Shown here in pieces: positions 44,319 through 53,560 of a stretch of DNA of 64,000 nucleotides. The DNA comes from Bacteroidales bacterium. Its GTDB lineage: Bacteria; Bacteroidota; Bacteroidia; Bacteroidales; UBA932. The stretch's first letter is position 1; each line of letters begins with the position of its first letter. The notes below the pieces were generated by a model. The model had not been told where the DNA came from and made no database searches. It saw only the letters and a program-made list of their open reading frames with translations. A program made the translations under genes and the position numbers. The stretch covers positions 47,009-111,008 of the forward strand of contig JAFYTP010000099.1 of assembly GCA_017558775.1 (NCBI GenBank). Direction: 5' to 3'.

Positions 44319-44888
44319 ATGAAAAACACCCTTATTCTGCTCATTGCCCTCCTGTGGACCACCTCCGCCTTCGCCCAGTATGTCCCTGAATGGTATCAGG
44401 GCGATCTGAAGAAGAAGGGCACGGTCCTGGCCATCCAAGGCGAGAAACTGGACCGGGCTACCACGGAAGCCATCCTTAACGAGGTCGGCGGTCCCGAAAT
44501 GGTGGACGCCTGGAACAAGTACCGCAAGGAACGCGGCTGGGGCATCGGCCTCACTTCCGGCGGCTACACCCTCGCCGCCGTCGGTTTCTGTTATGGCGGC
44601 ATCTACATCTTGGCGGGCGTCGTCGGCACCATCTTCGTGGCCATCGGCGGCCAGGAAGCCGTCGACAAACTCTGGGCGGACCTCGGCCCCCGAGTCACCA
44701 TCGGCGGTATCGCGATGTTCACCGGCCTTGCCATCGGCACCACCGGCGTCGTCCTCCTCTGCGTGGGCAACGGCAACATGCGCAAAACCGCCCGCCTCTG
44801 CAACGAAGCCGGCCTCCCGCCCGTCACCGAGGTGGAACTCACCCTCGGCCCCACGCCTTCGGGAGTAGGTTTAGCGTTGCATTTTTAG
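44319..44888 (+). CDS. Hypothetical exported membrane protein
   Basis: 189 residues. Signal peptide 1-19 (ending AFAQ). Two hydrophobic, Gly-rich segments (about 78-107 and 120-146) could be membrane helices. The C-terminus (VELTLGPTPSGVGLALHF) ends in Phe. No recognised domain. It follows tdk by 12 bases and is followed by a REP-like repeat and a terminator. Confidence 0.65.
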   Translation: MKNTLILLIALLWTTSAFAQYVPEWYQGDLKKKGTVLAIQGEKLDRATTEAILNEVGGPEMVDAWNKYRKERGWGIGLTSGGYTLAAVGFCYGGIYILAGVVGTIFVAIGGQEAVDKLWADLGPRVTIGGIAMFTGLAIGTTGVVLLCVGNGNMRKTARLCNEAGLPPVTEVELTLGPTPSGVGLALHF

Positions 44889-44904
44889 CCCTTTGGGCAC
44901 CCGA

Positions 44905-44932
44905 CAGATTCCGGGTCGAGCCCGGAATGACG
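44905..44932. repeat. Short palindromic (REP-like) repeat, copy 3
   Basis: CAGATTCCGGG-TCGAG-CCCGGAATGACG, the inverse orientation of copies 1 and 2 with a changed loop (stem arms 44908-44915 and 44921-44928). It lies in the intergenic region. Confidence 0.78.
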
Positions 44933-44952
44933 AATAACAAACACGGAAAGAA

Positions 44953-44985
44953 AAAAGGATGGCTCCGATTTGGAAACATCCTTTT
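44953..44985. terminator. Bidirectional terminator
   Basis: A 9-bp stem AAAAGGATG/CATCCTTTT. On the minus strand the stem is followed by a T run, ending the small lipoprotein transcript; on the plus strand the tail is TTTTCACTT. Confidence 0.7.
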
Positions 44986-45007
44986 CACTTGTCCTAGAGT
45001 TTCCCCT

Positions 45008-45361
45008 TTAAATTGGATATTCGGCGAAGTCTAAACCGCCATTGCCATTGACAGAAATCGCGTAGGCTTCATCCCAAAGGTGTTCTCCGCTTATGTTGTC
45101 GAATACCTCCAAATAGAGGACCGCCGATGTGAAGTCGATATTGGAACCCCTGGTAATAGATGAAAAAATGTACTCGAGATCCATATCCGAGAAATGATTG
45201 CTATGAAAGACCCTGTCCACCTGAGTACGGGGGATGGGGATCATTTTATAGCCAGAAATCAATTCCGCGGAAGCGGTGACGGACAGATTGGTGTCGTAAC
45301 TGCACGCACTCGTAACAAAGAGCGCCGCGACGAGGGATAGGATGAAAAGTACACGTTTCAT
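45008..45361 (-). CDS. Small lipoprotein, unknown function
   Basis: 117 residues with lipobox TSAC (Cys20). The mature part is beta-rich with no recognised domain. Base composition is visibly lower in GC than its neighbours, which may mean recent acquisition or low expression. It lies six bases downstream of the recA stop, so it can be co-transcribed with recA. Confidence 0.7.
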   Translation of the reverse strand: MKRVLFILSLVAALFVTSACSYDTNLSVTASAELISGYKMIPIPRTQVDRVFHSNHFSDMDLEYIFSSITRGSNIDFTSAVLYLEVFDNISGEHLWDEAYAISVNGNGGLDFAEYPI

Positions 45362-45367
45362 AGGCTG

Positions 45368-46402
45368 TTAGTCTTGGATGCTTTTGAGGGCGGCGCGGAT
45401 CTTAGCCTCGATTTCGTCGGCCAGTTCCGGGTTGTCCTGCATGACTTTCTTGGCGGCTTCGCGGCCCTGGGCGAGTTTCTGGTCGTTGTAGCTGAACCAG
45501 GAGCCGGACTTGGTGATGATGCCGAGCTCCACGCCGAGGTCCACGAGTTCGCTGGAGTGGGAGATGCCCTCGCCGAAGACGATGTCGAATTCGGCCTTCT
45601 TGAAAGGCGGGGCCATCTTGTTCTTCACCACCTTCACCTTCACGTGGTTGCCGAGGGCTTCCTCGCCGTCCTTGATCTGGGTGGTACGGCGGATGTCCAG
45701 GCGCACGGAGGCGTAGAACTTGAGGGCGTTGCCGCCCGTGGTGGTCTCGGGATTGCCGAACATGATGCCGATCTTCTCGCGCAGCTGGTTGATGAAGATG
45801 CAGCACGTATTGGTCTTAGAAATGTTCGCGGTGAGCTTGCGGAGGGCCTGGGACATCAGGCGGGCCTGGAGGCCGACCTTGTTCTCGCCCATCTCGCCTT
45901 CGATTTCCGCTTTCGGGGTGAGGGCCGCGACAGAGTCGATGACGACGATGTCGATGGCGCCGCTCCGGATCAGGTTATCTGCGATTTCGAGGGCCTGCTC
46001 GCCGTTGTCCGGCTGCGAGATGAGGAGGGTCTCAAGGTCCACACCGAGAGACTTCGCATAGGTCCTGTCAAATGCGTGTTCCGCGTCGATGATGGCGGCG
46101 ATGCCGCCGGATTTCTGCGCTTCGGCGATCGCGTGGATCGCGAGGGTGGTCTTACCGCTGGATTCGGGGCCGTAGATCTCGATGATCCTTCCTTTCGGAT
46201 AGCCGCCGATTCCGAGGGCGTGGTCCAGGGCGATGGAACCGCTCGGGATCACCTGCGCCGCATCCCATTCTGGCTGATCTCCCAACTTCATGATGGTACC
46301 CTTCCCGTAATCCTTCTCGATCTTGTCGATCGTCGCCTGCAATGCCTTCAATTTGGCGGCATTGACATCCGCACCGGTCTTTTCTTCTACTGCTTTAGCC
46401 AT
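45368..46402 (-). CDS. recA: Recombinase RecA
   Basis: 344 residues from ATG 46402. Walker [10 protein letters not shown], Walker [11 protein letters not shown]2 loop ([19 protein letters not shown]) and the [15 protein letters not shown] segment are typical. It catalyses strand exchange and SOS co-protease activity. A -7 element lies about 48 bases upstream. recX is nearby (49914) but on the other strand. Confidence 0.98.
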   Translation of the reverse strand: MAKAVEEKTGADVNAAKLKALQATIDKIEKDYGKGTIMKLGDQPEWDAAQVIPSGSIALDHALGIGGYPKGRIIEIYGPESSGKTTLAIHAIAEAQKSGGIAAIIDAEHAFDRTYAKSLGVDLETLLISQPDNGEQALEIADNLIRSGAIDIVVIDSVAALTPKAEIEGEMGENKVGLQARLMSQALRKLTANISKTNTCCIFINQLREKIGIMFGNPETTTGGNALKFYASVRLDIRRTTQIKDGEEALGNHVKVKVVKNKMAPPFKKAEFDIVFGEGISHSSELVDLGVELGIITKSGSWFSYNDQKLAQGREAAKKVMQDNPELADEIEAKIRAALKSIQD

Positions 46403-46449
46403 AATGTTATTTGTTTGTCGTTTCCCGGAGGCAACCGCCCCGATTGGCA

Positions 46450-46479
46450 CAAAGTTATGAAAATAAATTGTTATTTTTG
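46450..46479. promoter_or_regulatory. Divergent -7 elements for recA and rlmN
   Basis: Minus-strand TAACTTTG (46457-46450) for recA and plus-strand TATTTTTG (46472-46479) for rlmN; the latter is eight bases before its ATG. The -33 boxes are not clear. No LexA-like palindrome was recognised. Confidence 0.6.
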
Positions 46480-46487
46480 CATAGAAT

Positions 46488-47510
46488 ATGGAAAAGCTCC
46501 TCGGAAAAACTCCCTCCGAACTCAAGGAAATCGCGCTGTCGGCGGGCCTGCCGGGATTCACGGGCAACCAGTTGGCCCAGTGGATCTACGGGAAGCGCGT
46601 CCGCACCCTCGCGGAGATGACAAATCTCTCCAAAGCAGGCCGCGAACGCCTCGCCGAATCCTATGAGGTGGGCGTCGCCCTCCCGCTGGGCAAGGCGGTC
46701 TCCTCCGACGGCACCAGCAAGTATCTGTTCCCTGTCGATGGCAACCCGACCAACGCCGTGGAAGCGGTGATGATTCCGGACGGCGACCGCAAGACCCTGT
46801 GCGTCTCCTCCCAGGCCGGCTGCAAGATGGGGTGCAAGTTCTGCATGACGGGCCGGCAGGGATTCCACGGGAGCCTCTCCGCCGCGGACATTCTGTCCCA
46901 GTTCTTCGGCATCGATGAATCGGCGGAACTGACGAACACCGTCTTCATGGGCATGGGCGAACCCCTCGACAATTGGGAGGAGGTCAAGCGCACCATCGAG
47001 GTCCTGACGGCCCCCTGGGGCTTCGGCTGGAGCCCCAAGCGCGTCACCCTCTCCACCATCGGCGTCATCCCGAACTTGAAGCGCTACCTGGACGAGTGCC
47101 GCTGCCATCTGGCGGTGAGCCTGCACAACCCGTTCCCGGAGGAGCGCCTTTCCTTGATGCCCGTGGAAAAGGCCTATCCGATCGAATCGGTCATCGACCT
47201 GATCCGTCAATACGACTTCACCGGCCAGCGCCGGGTGAGCTTCGAATACACGATGTTCGCCGGCTTCAATGACACCCCGCGCCACGCCGACGCCCTCCTC
47301 CGCCTCCTCCAGGGGCTGGAGTGCCGCGTGAACCTGATCCGCTTCCACCGGATTCCGGATTTCCCGTACGGCACCAGCTCGCAGGCGGCGATGGAAGCCT
47401 TCCGGGACCGGCTGTCCCGGGGCGGGATTACCGCCACCATCCGCGCCTCCCGGGGCGAGGACATCCTCGCGGCCTGCGGCCTGCTCGCGGGCTTGCACAA
47501 CCATGAATAA
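46488..47510 (+). CDS. rlmN: 23S rRNA (adenine2503-C2)-methyltransferase
   Basis: 340 residues, radical-SAM methyltransferase. The 4Fe-4S motif [11 protein letters not shown] (CxxxCxxC), [11 protein letters not shown], and a C-terminal Cys in [13 protein letters not shown] for the mechanism are present. It methylates A2503 of 23S rRNA, and often also tRNA A37. A short leader follows a -7 element. Confidence 0.96.
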   Translation: MEKLLGKTPSELKEIALSAGLPGFTGNQLAQWIYGKRVRTLAEMTNLSKAGRERLAESYEVGVALPLGKAVSSDGTSKYLFPVDGNPTNAVEAVMIPDGDRKTLCVSSQAGCKMGCKFCMTGRQGFHGSLSAADILSQFFGIDESAELTNTVFMGMGEPLDNWEEVKRTIEVLTAPWGFGWSPKRVTLSTIGVIPNLKRYLDECRCHLAVSLHNPFPEERLSLMPVEKAYPIESVIDLIRQYDFTGQRRVSFEYTMFAGFNDTPRHADALLRLLQGLECRVNLIRFHRIPDFPYGTSSQAAMEAFRDRLSRGGITATIRASRGEDILAACGLLAGLHNHE

Positions 47511-47514
47511 TTGT

Positions 47515-49911
47515 ATGAAAAAATATCTGCTCCTTTTCCTCCTTTCCCTTTTACCTTCGGTGCTCTTCGGTCAGGATTCGTCCTCGTCCGGCTTCGGCCT
47601 GGACGCGTCCGACGCGCAGGCGGTCCGGGACATGCGGAAAAGGATGGATGAGATTCGCAAGCGCCGGCCCACGGTGGCCCTCGTCCTCAGCGGCGGCGGC
47701 GCGAAGGGCGCGGCGACGGTCGGCGCCCTCAACTATCTGGAGCAGTACAATTTCCCGGTCGACATGGTCGTGGGAACAAGCATCGGCGGCCTGATCGGCG
47801 GCGTGTACGCGATGGGCTACAGCCCGGCCTTCCTGGATTCCCTGATGCGGAATATGGACTGGAAGCACACGATGAGCGACAAGGTGGACTGGAAGTACAT
47901 CCCTTACAGCCGGCGCAAATACAAGGAGAGAGTCCTCCTCTCCTTCCCGTTCTACTACAGTATGGACGATTTCCAGGCGCAGCGCCAGGAGGATGTCCGG
48001 TATGCCGATGCCAGCGACGGCCGCCTCCATCTGTCCGCGGACGAGGATGACCCTCGCGACCTGGTCAGCAAATCCCTCCTGAGCAGCCTCCCGTCCGGTT
48101 TCCTCTTCGGCCAGAACGTCCAGTACCTGATTTCCAGCATCACGCCGGGACACGCGGATTCCACGGATTTCCTCCGTCTTCCGGTCCCGTTCGCCTGCGT
48201 GGCGACGGATGTCGTTTCCGGCAAGGCGAAAGTCTGGCACAGCGGCAGCCTCGGGACGGCGATGCGCTCCACGATGTCCATCCCGGGTTATTTCGCCCCG
48301 GTCCGCACGCGGGGCATGGTCCTGGTCGATGGCGGCATGCGCAACAACTTCCCCGTGGACCTTGCCCGGCAGATGGGCGCGGACGTGGTGATCGGCGTGG
48401 ACCTGTCCGATTCCAAGTCCGGTTATGAGGACATCCATAACATCGCCGACATCCTCTGGCGCGGCATCGACATGTTCGCCGAGGACGCCTTCGAGCGCAA
48501 CGTCCAGAGCGTGGACATCCGCATCAAGCCCGACCTCACGGGGTACGGGATGATGAGTTTCAACGCCGATGCGGTGGACACGATGCTGGTCCGGGGATAC
48601 AAGGCCGCGGAGGCGAAGGCGGAGGAACTCGCCGCCGTCCGCCGCTGGCTGGGCGACGACACCCTCACCCTGGCGGGAAAGCGTTCCATCGACCTGAGCA
48701 CCCACAAGGTCCGGATCGATGGTGTCGAGGTCACTGGCGTCTCGGGCGCGGATGCGGAATATATCCGGGCGAAGCTCAAGATCCATGCGGGGGACGTCGT
48801 TTCCCGGGTGGAGGTGGAAGACGCCGTGAACACCATCTACGGCAAGGGCGCCTACGAATATGTCAGCTATGAGATGCTGGGGGAGGAAGAGCCTTTCCAC
48901 CTGAGAATCAACTGCAAACGGGGACCTAAGCATCTTCTGGGCGTGGGATTCCGGATGGATACGGAGGAACTGGTGTCCCTGCTGCTGAACGTGGGCCTGA
49001 ACACGACGTCGATGCAGGGCGCATCCATGGACCTGACCGCACGCATCGGCGCAAACCCTTATCTGGACGCTCATTACGCTTACGAGACCCCGCGCTGGCC
49101 CACCTTCAACATCCGGACGAACCTCCGCTGGACGGACCATAACAGCTTCCTGATGGGCACGAACCGCTTCAATGTCGGTTATCTTTCTTTCGCGCAGGAG
49201 GTCTATGCCTCCAACATGGAATGGTCGGGCCTGGACATCAAGGGCGGTCTCCGGAACATGTACTTCAATATCGCGCACCTGCTGGCGAGCGATGTCATCG
49301 GCGATTACGACCGCAGCCTCTGGAGCTCCGACTATCCGGGACTCTTCATCGACGCGACGGCTTATACCCTGGACGACGGGAATTTCCCGCGTGAGGGCTT
49401 CTCCGCCAATATGCGGTATGACCTCGTCTCCCGTGTTTTCGACGGCCCGAGTTATCCGGGCTTCTTCGGCATCGTGAGCGCCCAGGGAAAGATGCCGGTC
49501 CCTATCAATTCGCGGTTCACCCTCATCCCGCAGGGCGGTCTCCGCTTCATCTTCGGTGACGACATCCCCATTCCGTTCGCCAATGTGATGGGCGGTGAGA
49601 TGGCCGGCAGGTACGTGGACCACCAGCTGCCTTTCATCGGCCTGGACAACGCCGCGTTCCGGCGTAACAACATGGTCGTCCTCCGGATGGACCTGCGCTA
49701 TCGGCTGGCGAAGAACAACTATCTGACCGGCATGTTCAACTACGCCCGCGACTTCGCCTCGTTCCGCCAGTTCGAGACGGGCGAGGATATCTGGGGTGGC
49801 GGTGTCGGCTATTCCTACAACTCCATCGTCGGTCCCCTGAAGGCGATTGTCCATTATTCCTCGCTCACCAAGAAGGTGGGGTTCTACGCCTCCCTCGGCT
49901 TTGATTTCTGA
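47515..49911 (+). CDS. Patatin-like phospholipase fused to POTRA/Omp85 barrel
   Basis: 798 residues from ATG 47515. Signal peptide about 1-20 (ending FGQ). Patatin domain about 50-260 with oxyanion GGGAKG, nucleophile GTSIGG and DGG, giving the Ser-Asp dyad of a lipid acyl hydrolase. A POTRA-like segment (about 395-450) and a C-terminal Omp85/BamA-type barrel ending in Phe (YASLGFDF) follow. This is the PlpD-like type Vd secretion architecture. A start four codons earlier was rejected because it spoils the signal peptide. It is followed two bases later by recX. Confidence 0.9.
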   Translation: MKKYLLLFLLSLLPSVLFGQDSSSSGFGLDASDAQAVRDMRKRMDEIRKRRPTVALVLSGGGAKGAATVGALNYLEQYNFPVDMVVGTSIGGLIGGVYAMGYSPAFLDSLMRNMDWKHTMSDKVDWKYIPYSRRKYKERVLLSFPFYYSMDDFQAQRQEDVRYADASDGRLHLSADEDDPRDLVSKSLLSSLPSGFLFGQNVQYLISSITPGHADSTDFLRLPVPFACVATDVVSGKAKVWHSGSLGTAMRSTMSIPGYFAPVRTRGMVLVDGGMRNNFPVDLARQMGADVVIGVDLSDSKSGYEDIHNIADILWRGIDMFAEDAFERNVQSVDIRIKPDLTGYGMMSFNADAVDTMLVRGYKAAEAKAEELAAVRRWLGDDTLTLAGKRSIDLSTHKVRIDGVEVTGVSGADAEYIRAKLKIHAGDVVSRVEVEDAVNTIYGKGAYEYVSYEMLGEEEPFHLRINCKRGPKHLLGVGFRMDTEELVSLLLNVGLNTTSMQGASMDLTARIGANPYLDAHYAYETPRWPTFNIRTNLRWTDHNSFLMGTNRFNVGYLSFAQEVYASNMEWSGLDIKGGLRNMYFNIAHLLASDVIGDYDRSLWSSDYPGLFIDATAYTLDDGNFPREGFSANMRYDLVSRVFDGPSYPGFFGIVSAQGKMPVPINSRFTLIPQGGLRFIFGDDIPIPFANVMGGEMAGRYVDHQLPFIGLDNAAFRRNNMVVLRMDLRYRLAKNNYLTGMFNYARDFASFRQFETGEDIWGGGVGYSYNSIVGPLKAIVHYSSLTKKVGFYASLGFDF

Positions 49912-49913
49912 CG

Positions 49914-50372
49914 ATGGAAGAGAAAAAAGTCCTCGAACGGCTGCAGCGCCAGTGCGCGCGGATGGAGTCCTGCACTTTCGACGTCCGCCGGAAGGCCATG
50001 AAGGCGCTGGAAGGGGACGCGGAAGCCGCGGATCGGATTGTCGCTTCGCTCGTGAAGGACCGTTTTGTCGATGACCGCCGCTATGCGGCCGCCTTCGCCC
50101 GCGAGAAGTCCTCGCTGCAAGGCTGGGGCCCGGTGAAAATCCGCTTCCAGCTACGTGGAAAGGGGATTGCCGATGCAATCATCTCGGAGGCCCTGCAGGA
50201 AATCGACACCGACAAAGCGGCCTCGAAACTGGAGAAAATGGCCGCCGACAAATACCGTCTCCTGAAAGACGACCCCCAGTGCAAACTGAAGCTGCTCAAG
50301 GCCCTCCTCTCCAGGGGCTACGGCTATGACGAGGTGGAGGCGGCCGTCTCCCGTGTAATGAAAAATCAGTAG
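49914..50372 (+). CDS. recX: Regulatory protein RecX
   Basis: 152 residues. Three-helix repeats typical of RecX, with RVFV-like VKDRFVDDRRYAAAFAREK and WGPVKIRFQLRGKGI. RecX caps RecA filaments. recA itself is 3.5 kb away on the opposite strand, so the two are not in an operon here. Confidence 0.92.
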   Translation: MEEKKVLERLQRQCARMESCTFDVRRKAMKALEGDAEAADRIVASLVKDRFVDDRRYAAAFAREKSSLQGWGPVKIRFQLRGKGIADAIISEALQEIDTDKAASKLEKMAADKYRLLKDDPQCKLKLLKALLSRGYGYDEVEAAVSRVMKNQ

Positions 50373-50376
50373 TTCG

Positions 50377-51708
50377 ATGAAACGGATTCTTTTGATAGTA
50401 ACGGCCCTGCTGGCCATCGGTACGGGCGTCCGGGCCCAGGATTTCGACCGGGACTTCGAGAACGCCACCCTCCGCCTGGACTATGTCTTCTGCGGGGACA
50501 ACGCTCATCAGGCCATCTACTTCCAGCAGGCCCTCCGCACCTCCGAATGGGCGGGCCGGCGGGAGAACCTGTCCGCGCCGCTGCTGGAGGGCAACGGCCA
50601 GATCCGCGTACTGGATCCGGAGACCGGAGCCTGCCTGTATGCCAATTCCTTCTCCACCCTGTTCCAGGAGTGGCAGGTTACCGAAGAGGCCCTGCATGTG
50701 CAGAAAGCCTTTGAGAACTGCTTCCAGGTCCCGTTCCCTAAGCGGCCGGTGGACATTGAGGTTTTCCTGCTGGATACGCATCGCAGGCAGTCCTCTTACT
50801 TGAAGCATCGCATCGACCCGACCGACATTTTGATCCGGAAGTTGGCGGACAACGGGAACTCTTCCACCGTCGTGTGGAAGGGCGGTCCGGTGGACAAGAC
50901 CATCGACATTGTCGTGGTTTCCGAGGGATATGCCGCGACGGAGAAGGCCAAGTTCTACCGGGATGCGGAACGGGTGGCCCTGGCCCTGTTCGGGCATGAG
51001 CCCTTCGCGAGCCTCCGGGACAAGTTCTCCGTCCGGGCGGTCTTCGCCCCGTCGGCGGATTCCGGCGTGAGCGTACCCCGCCTGGATGCCTGGAAGCGGA
51101 CGGTGACGGACAGCCATTTCGACACCTTCTATACCGACCGCTACCTGACCACCTCCGCGCAGCAGAAAGTGTACGACGCCATCGGCACCGTCCCTTTCGA
51201 GCATATTGTTGTCCTTGTCAATACCGCCATTTACGGCGGTGGCGGCATCTATAACTCCCTGACCATCATGAACTCCGACCATCCCACCTTCGTCCCGGTG
51301 ATGGTCCATGAGTTCGGCCACGCCTTCGGCGGCCTGGCCGACGAGTACGCCTACGGCGACCAGGTGGAAACCATGTATCCTGCCGATACCGAGCCTTGGG
51401 AGCCGAACATCACGACGCTTCACGATTTCTCCGCCAAATGGCAAGATATGATTCCGAAGGGAACGGTCATTCCCACGGAGCAGGATGACCTGGACAAGCA
51501 GGATGTCCGCCGCATCTGGTCCACCTTCACGCCCGAGCAGAAGCAGCTGCTGAACCTGAAGCTGGGCGTCTATGAAGGCGCCGGCTACCAGACGAAAGGC
51601 GTCTATCGCCCCGTCCAGGAATGCCGCATGCGCATCAACGAGTGCGAAGAATTCTGCCCCGTCTGCGCCCGTGCCATCGTCCGGATGATCGAGTATTATA
51701 CGCGGTAA
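50377..51708 (+). CDS. M64-family (IgA peptidase-like) metallopeptidase, exported
   Basis: 443 residues. Signal peptide 1-20 (ending VRAQ), an N-terminal M64_N-like beta domain (about 22-140) and the M64 catalytic domain with HEFGHAFGGLADEY (zinc His311 and His315). It is found in gut Bacteroidetes and is probably a secreted protease; immunoglobulin A is a family substrate in one clostridial enzyme, but no substrate can be assigned here. Immediately upstream of the sigma-barrel gene. Confidence 0.9.
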   Translation: MKRILLIVTALLAIGTGVRAQDFDRDFENATLRLDYVFCGDNAHQAIYFQQALRTSEWAGRRENLSAPLLEGNGQIRVLDPETGACLYANSFSTLFQEWQVTEEALHVQKAFENCFQVPFPKRPVDIEVFLLDTHRRQSSYLKHRIDPTDILIRKLADNGNSSTVVWKGGPVDKTIDIVVVSEGYAATEKAKFYRDAERVALALFGHEPFASLRDKFSVRAVFAPSADSGVSVPRLDAWKRTVTDSHFDTFYTDRYLTTSAQQKVYDAIGTVPFEHIVVLVNTAIYGGGGIYNSLTIMNSDHPTFVPVMVHEFGHAFGGLADEYAYGDQVETMYPADTEPWEPNITTLHDFSAKWQDMIPKGTVIPTEQDDLDKQDVRRIWSTFTPEQKQLLNLKLGVYEGAGYQTKGVYRPVQECRMRINECEEFCPVCARAIVRMIEYYTR

Positions 51709-51728
51709 AACTTTTTTTCTCTGATTCA

Positions 51729-51754
51729 CGCAGTATTCCTGCTATTCTGGAGTT
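51729..51754 (+). promoter_or_regulatory. Bipartite motif upstream of the sigma-barrel gene (copy A)
   Basis: CGCAGTATT (51729-51737), 11 bases, GGAGTT (51749-51754). The same two boxes with the same spacing recur at 53506-53531, just downstream of the gene. No housekeeping TAnnTTTG element is seen here. In copy A the GGAG could also act as a Shine-Dalgarno sequence (eight bases before ATG). Confidence 0.5.
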
Positions 51755-51760
51755 TAATAT

Positions 51761-53503
51761 ATGATGGAAGAACAGGAACTTGCCATTCGTTGTGCCCGCG
51801 GAGACAATGCGGCGCGCAGGGAACTGTACATGCAGTACGGCTCCCGTATCCTTGCGCTGTGCCGTCGCTATGTTTCCGACCCGGCCGATGCGGAGGACCT
51901 GAGGCAGGATGCGTTTGTCAAGATTTACCGCGTCATCGGCCGCTTCCATTGGACACGTCCCGGCTCGCTGTATTCCTGGATGGCGAGGGTCACCATCAAC
52001 CTGGCATTCGATTCGTACGGGAAGCGCCGGCGCCTGGCCCGGGAGTTGGTGGACGTGGAGACGGTGGAGAACGTCCTTCCGGCCGAATCGACCTATGAGG
52101 AGGCCGTCTCGGTGCCGCCGGAGGTGCTTTCGGCGATGATCGAAGCGTTGCCGGAGGGCTATCGCACCGTGTTCAAGCTGTACTGCATCGACGGTCTCTC
52201 CCACAAGGATATCGCCGCCCTTCTTGGAATCAAGGAGAAGAGCTCATCCGCCAGCCTTTCCCGGGCGCGGGCGATGCTTTCCGATGCGATCCGGGAATAT
52301 TGGCGCAATCAGGAAGATGGCGCTTCCCCCGAAAGCTGGGCTGGCATTCTCCGCAAAATGCGCCGCGCGACCGCCCTGCGTGTCAGCGCGACCGCAATGG
52401 CGCTCTTGCTGCCTATCTCCGCCCTCCTTCTCTGGCACTCCAACCGCCAACCCGCCGCCCCCGCCATCGCCGAGGTTACCCCCACCGCCCCGGCCGAACC
52501 TTCGACCGTCCCTGAAGAATTGATGGCTGTTCAGGAAGAAACAGTTATTCCTAATGGTCGTCCTTCTGTCCTTCCGGGTGATTCTTCCAGAATGCTTAGT
52601 GATTCTTCCGTCACTCCGAGTGACTCTTCGTCCGTTCCGGACGATTCTTCTGTCATTCCGGGCGAAGCGAAGGAATCTGTCTCCTCCGACACGCTCGCCT
52701 CACCTCAGAAACCTCGTCAGAAGCCTGAGCATGAACCCCGGCAGGAGTCCCGCCCCGATCCTATCGACCCCTTCCTCACCCTTCCCGAACAAATCCAGCG
52801 GAATCGTCCCCGCATCTCCCTCAGCCTCCGGGCCGGCTCCGGAACCGCCCGAAGGAGCATGGACGTCAATTTGAATGCGACCCCCTATATCGCGGCATTG
52901 ACATATATGAACGAAGTCAATCCTTATAACGATATTGACGTAATTAACGGAATTGAAGTATTGAATGTCAGGTCCAATTATGACAAAGCGATCGAGTGGC
53001 TTTCGAACAATTCGGCACAGATTGTTTCCAAATCGACCACGGACCATTATCGGCACGATCTTCCCGTATCGTTCGGCCTGACGGCCCGGATGGAACTGAT
53101 ACCGCGGTTGGGCGTGGAAAGCGGCCTTGAATATACTTATCTGCATTCCATCGTCCTTTCGGAGGCCGTGCGGATGGACCAGCGGCTGCATTTTGTGGGC
53201 ATTCCCGTCCGGGTGGATACCCGGTTGTGGTCCCGGAACGGTATCGACCTGTATGCCGGTCTGGGCGCCAAGGCGGAGAAGTGCATTTCCGCCACCATGG
53301 GCAAGGTCGAGTGCGAGGAACCGCGCCTGCAATGGTCCACGGAGGCCTTTGCCGGCGTCCAATACCGGATCGCCCCTCGGGCCCATCTCTATCTCCAGCC
53401 GCAAATCTCCTACAGTCTCACGAAGACGGACCTTGTCACCTACCGTACCGAGACCCCGATGATGTTCACGCTCAACGCCGGCCTTCGATTTGATTTGAAA
53501 TAA
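51761..53503 (+). CDS. ECF sigma factor fused to membrane helix and beta-barrel
   Basis: 580 residues in one uninterrupted frame. ECF region 2 is about 20-92 (DAEDLRQDAFVKIYRVIGRF) and region 4 about 120-182 (LPEGYRTVFKLYCIDGLSHKD). A short segment (186-205, PESWAGILRKMRR) resembles the start of anti-sigma/barrel proteins. A membrane helix (206-226), a Pro/Ser/Asp-rich linker (230-345, partly from palindromic repeats) and a porin-like beta domain (about 352-580) follow. As I know the group, these two parts are normally separate adjacent genes. A cell-envelope sensor that holds its own sigma factor until cleaved is the inferred function. Confidence 0.85.
   Translation: MMEEQELAIRCARGDNAARRELYMQYGSRILALCRRYVSDPADAEDLRQDAFVKIYRVIGRFHWTRPGSLYSWMARVTINLAFDSYGKRRRLARELVDVETVENVLPAESTYEEAVSVPPEVLSAMIEALPEGYRTVFKLYCIDGLSHKDIAALLGIKEKSSSASLSRARAMLSDAIREYWRNQEDGASPESWAGILRKMRRATALRVSATAMALLLPISALLLWHSNRQPAAPAIAEVTPTAPAEPSTVPEELMAVQEETVIPNGRPSVLPGDSSRMLSDSSVTPSDSSSVPDDSSVIPGEAKESVSSDTLASPQKPRQKPEHEPRQESRPDPIDPFLTLPEQIQRNRPRISLSLRAGSGTARRSMDVNLNATPYIAALTYMNEVNPYNDIDVINGIEVLNVRSNYDKAIEWLSNNSAQIVSKSTTDHYRHDLPVSFGLTARMELIPRLGVESGLEYTYLHSIVLSEAVRMDQRLHFVGIPVRVDTRLWSRNGIDLYAGLGAKAEKCISATMGKVECEEPRLQWSTEAFAGVQYRIAPRAHLYLQPQISYSLTKTDLVTYRTETPMMFTLNAGLRFDLK
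52548..52680 (+). repeat. Degenerate tandem REP-like units inside the sigma-barrel linker
   Basis: Five imperfect units of about 20-30 bases, built on TTCCGGGTGATTCTTC / CACTCCGAGTGACTCTTC, ending with a REP-like unit GTCATTCCGGGCGAAGCGAA (52652-52671). They encode VLPGDSS, MLSDSS, VTPSDSSS, VPDDSS and VIPGEAKES. Confidence 0.75.
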
Positions 53504-53505
53504 TA

Positions 53506-53531
53506 CGCAGTATTTCCGCTCCGGGGGAGTT
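53506..53531 (+). promoter_or_regulatory. Bipartite motif downstream of the sigma-barrel gene (copy B)
   Basis: CGCAGTATT (53506-53514), 11 bases, GGAGTT (53526-53531), as in copy A. It lies 16 bases upstream of a TATTTTTG -7 element (53548-53555), where a -33 box would be. Confidence 0.5.
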
Positions 53532-53547
53532 ATATAAATAAAAGTAT

Positions 53548-53555
53548 TATTTTTG
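53548..53555 (+). promoter_or_regulatory. -7 element of the first small lipoprotein gene
   Basis: TATTTTTG five bases before ATG 53561; its -33 position falls on motif copy B. Confidence 0.5.
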
Positions 53556-53560
53556 CGTAT

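Noticed and set aside
52548-52680. CRISPR-like array
   Set aside because: Units are imperfect, without uniform spacers, inside a coding frame, and no cas genes are present.
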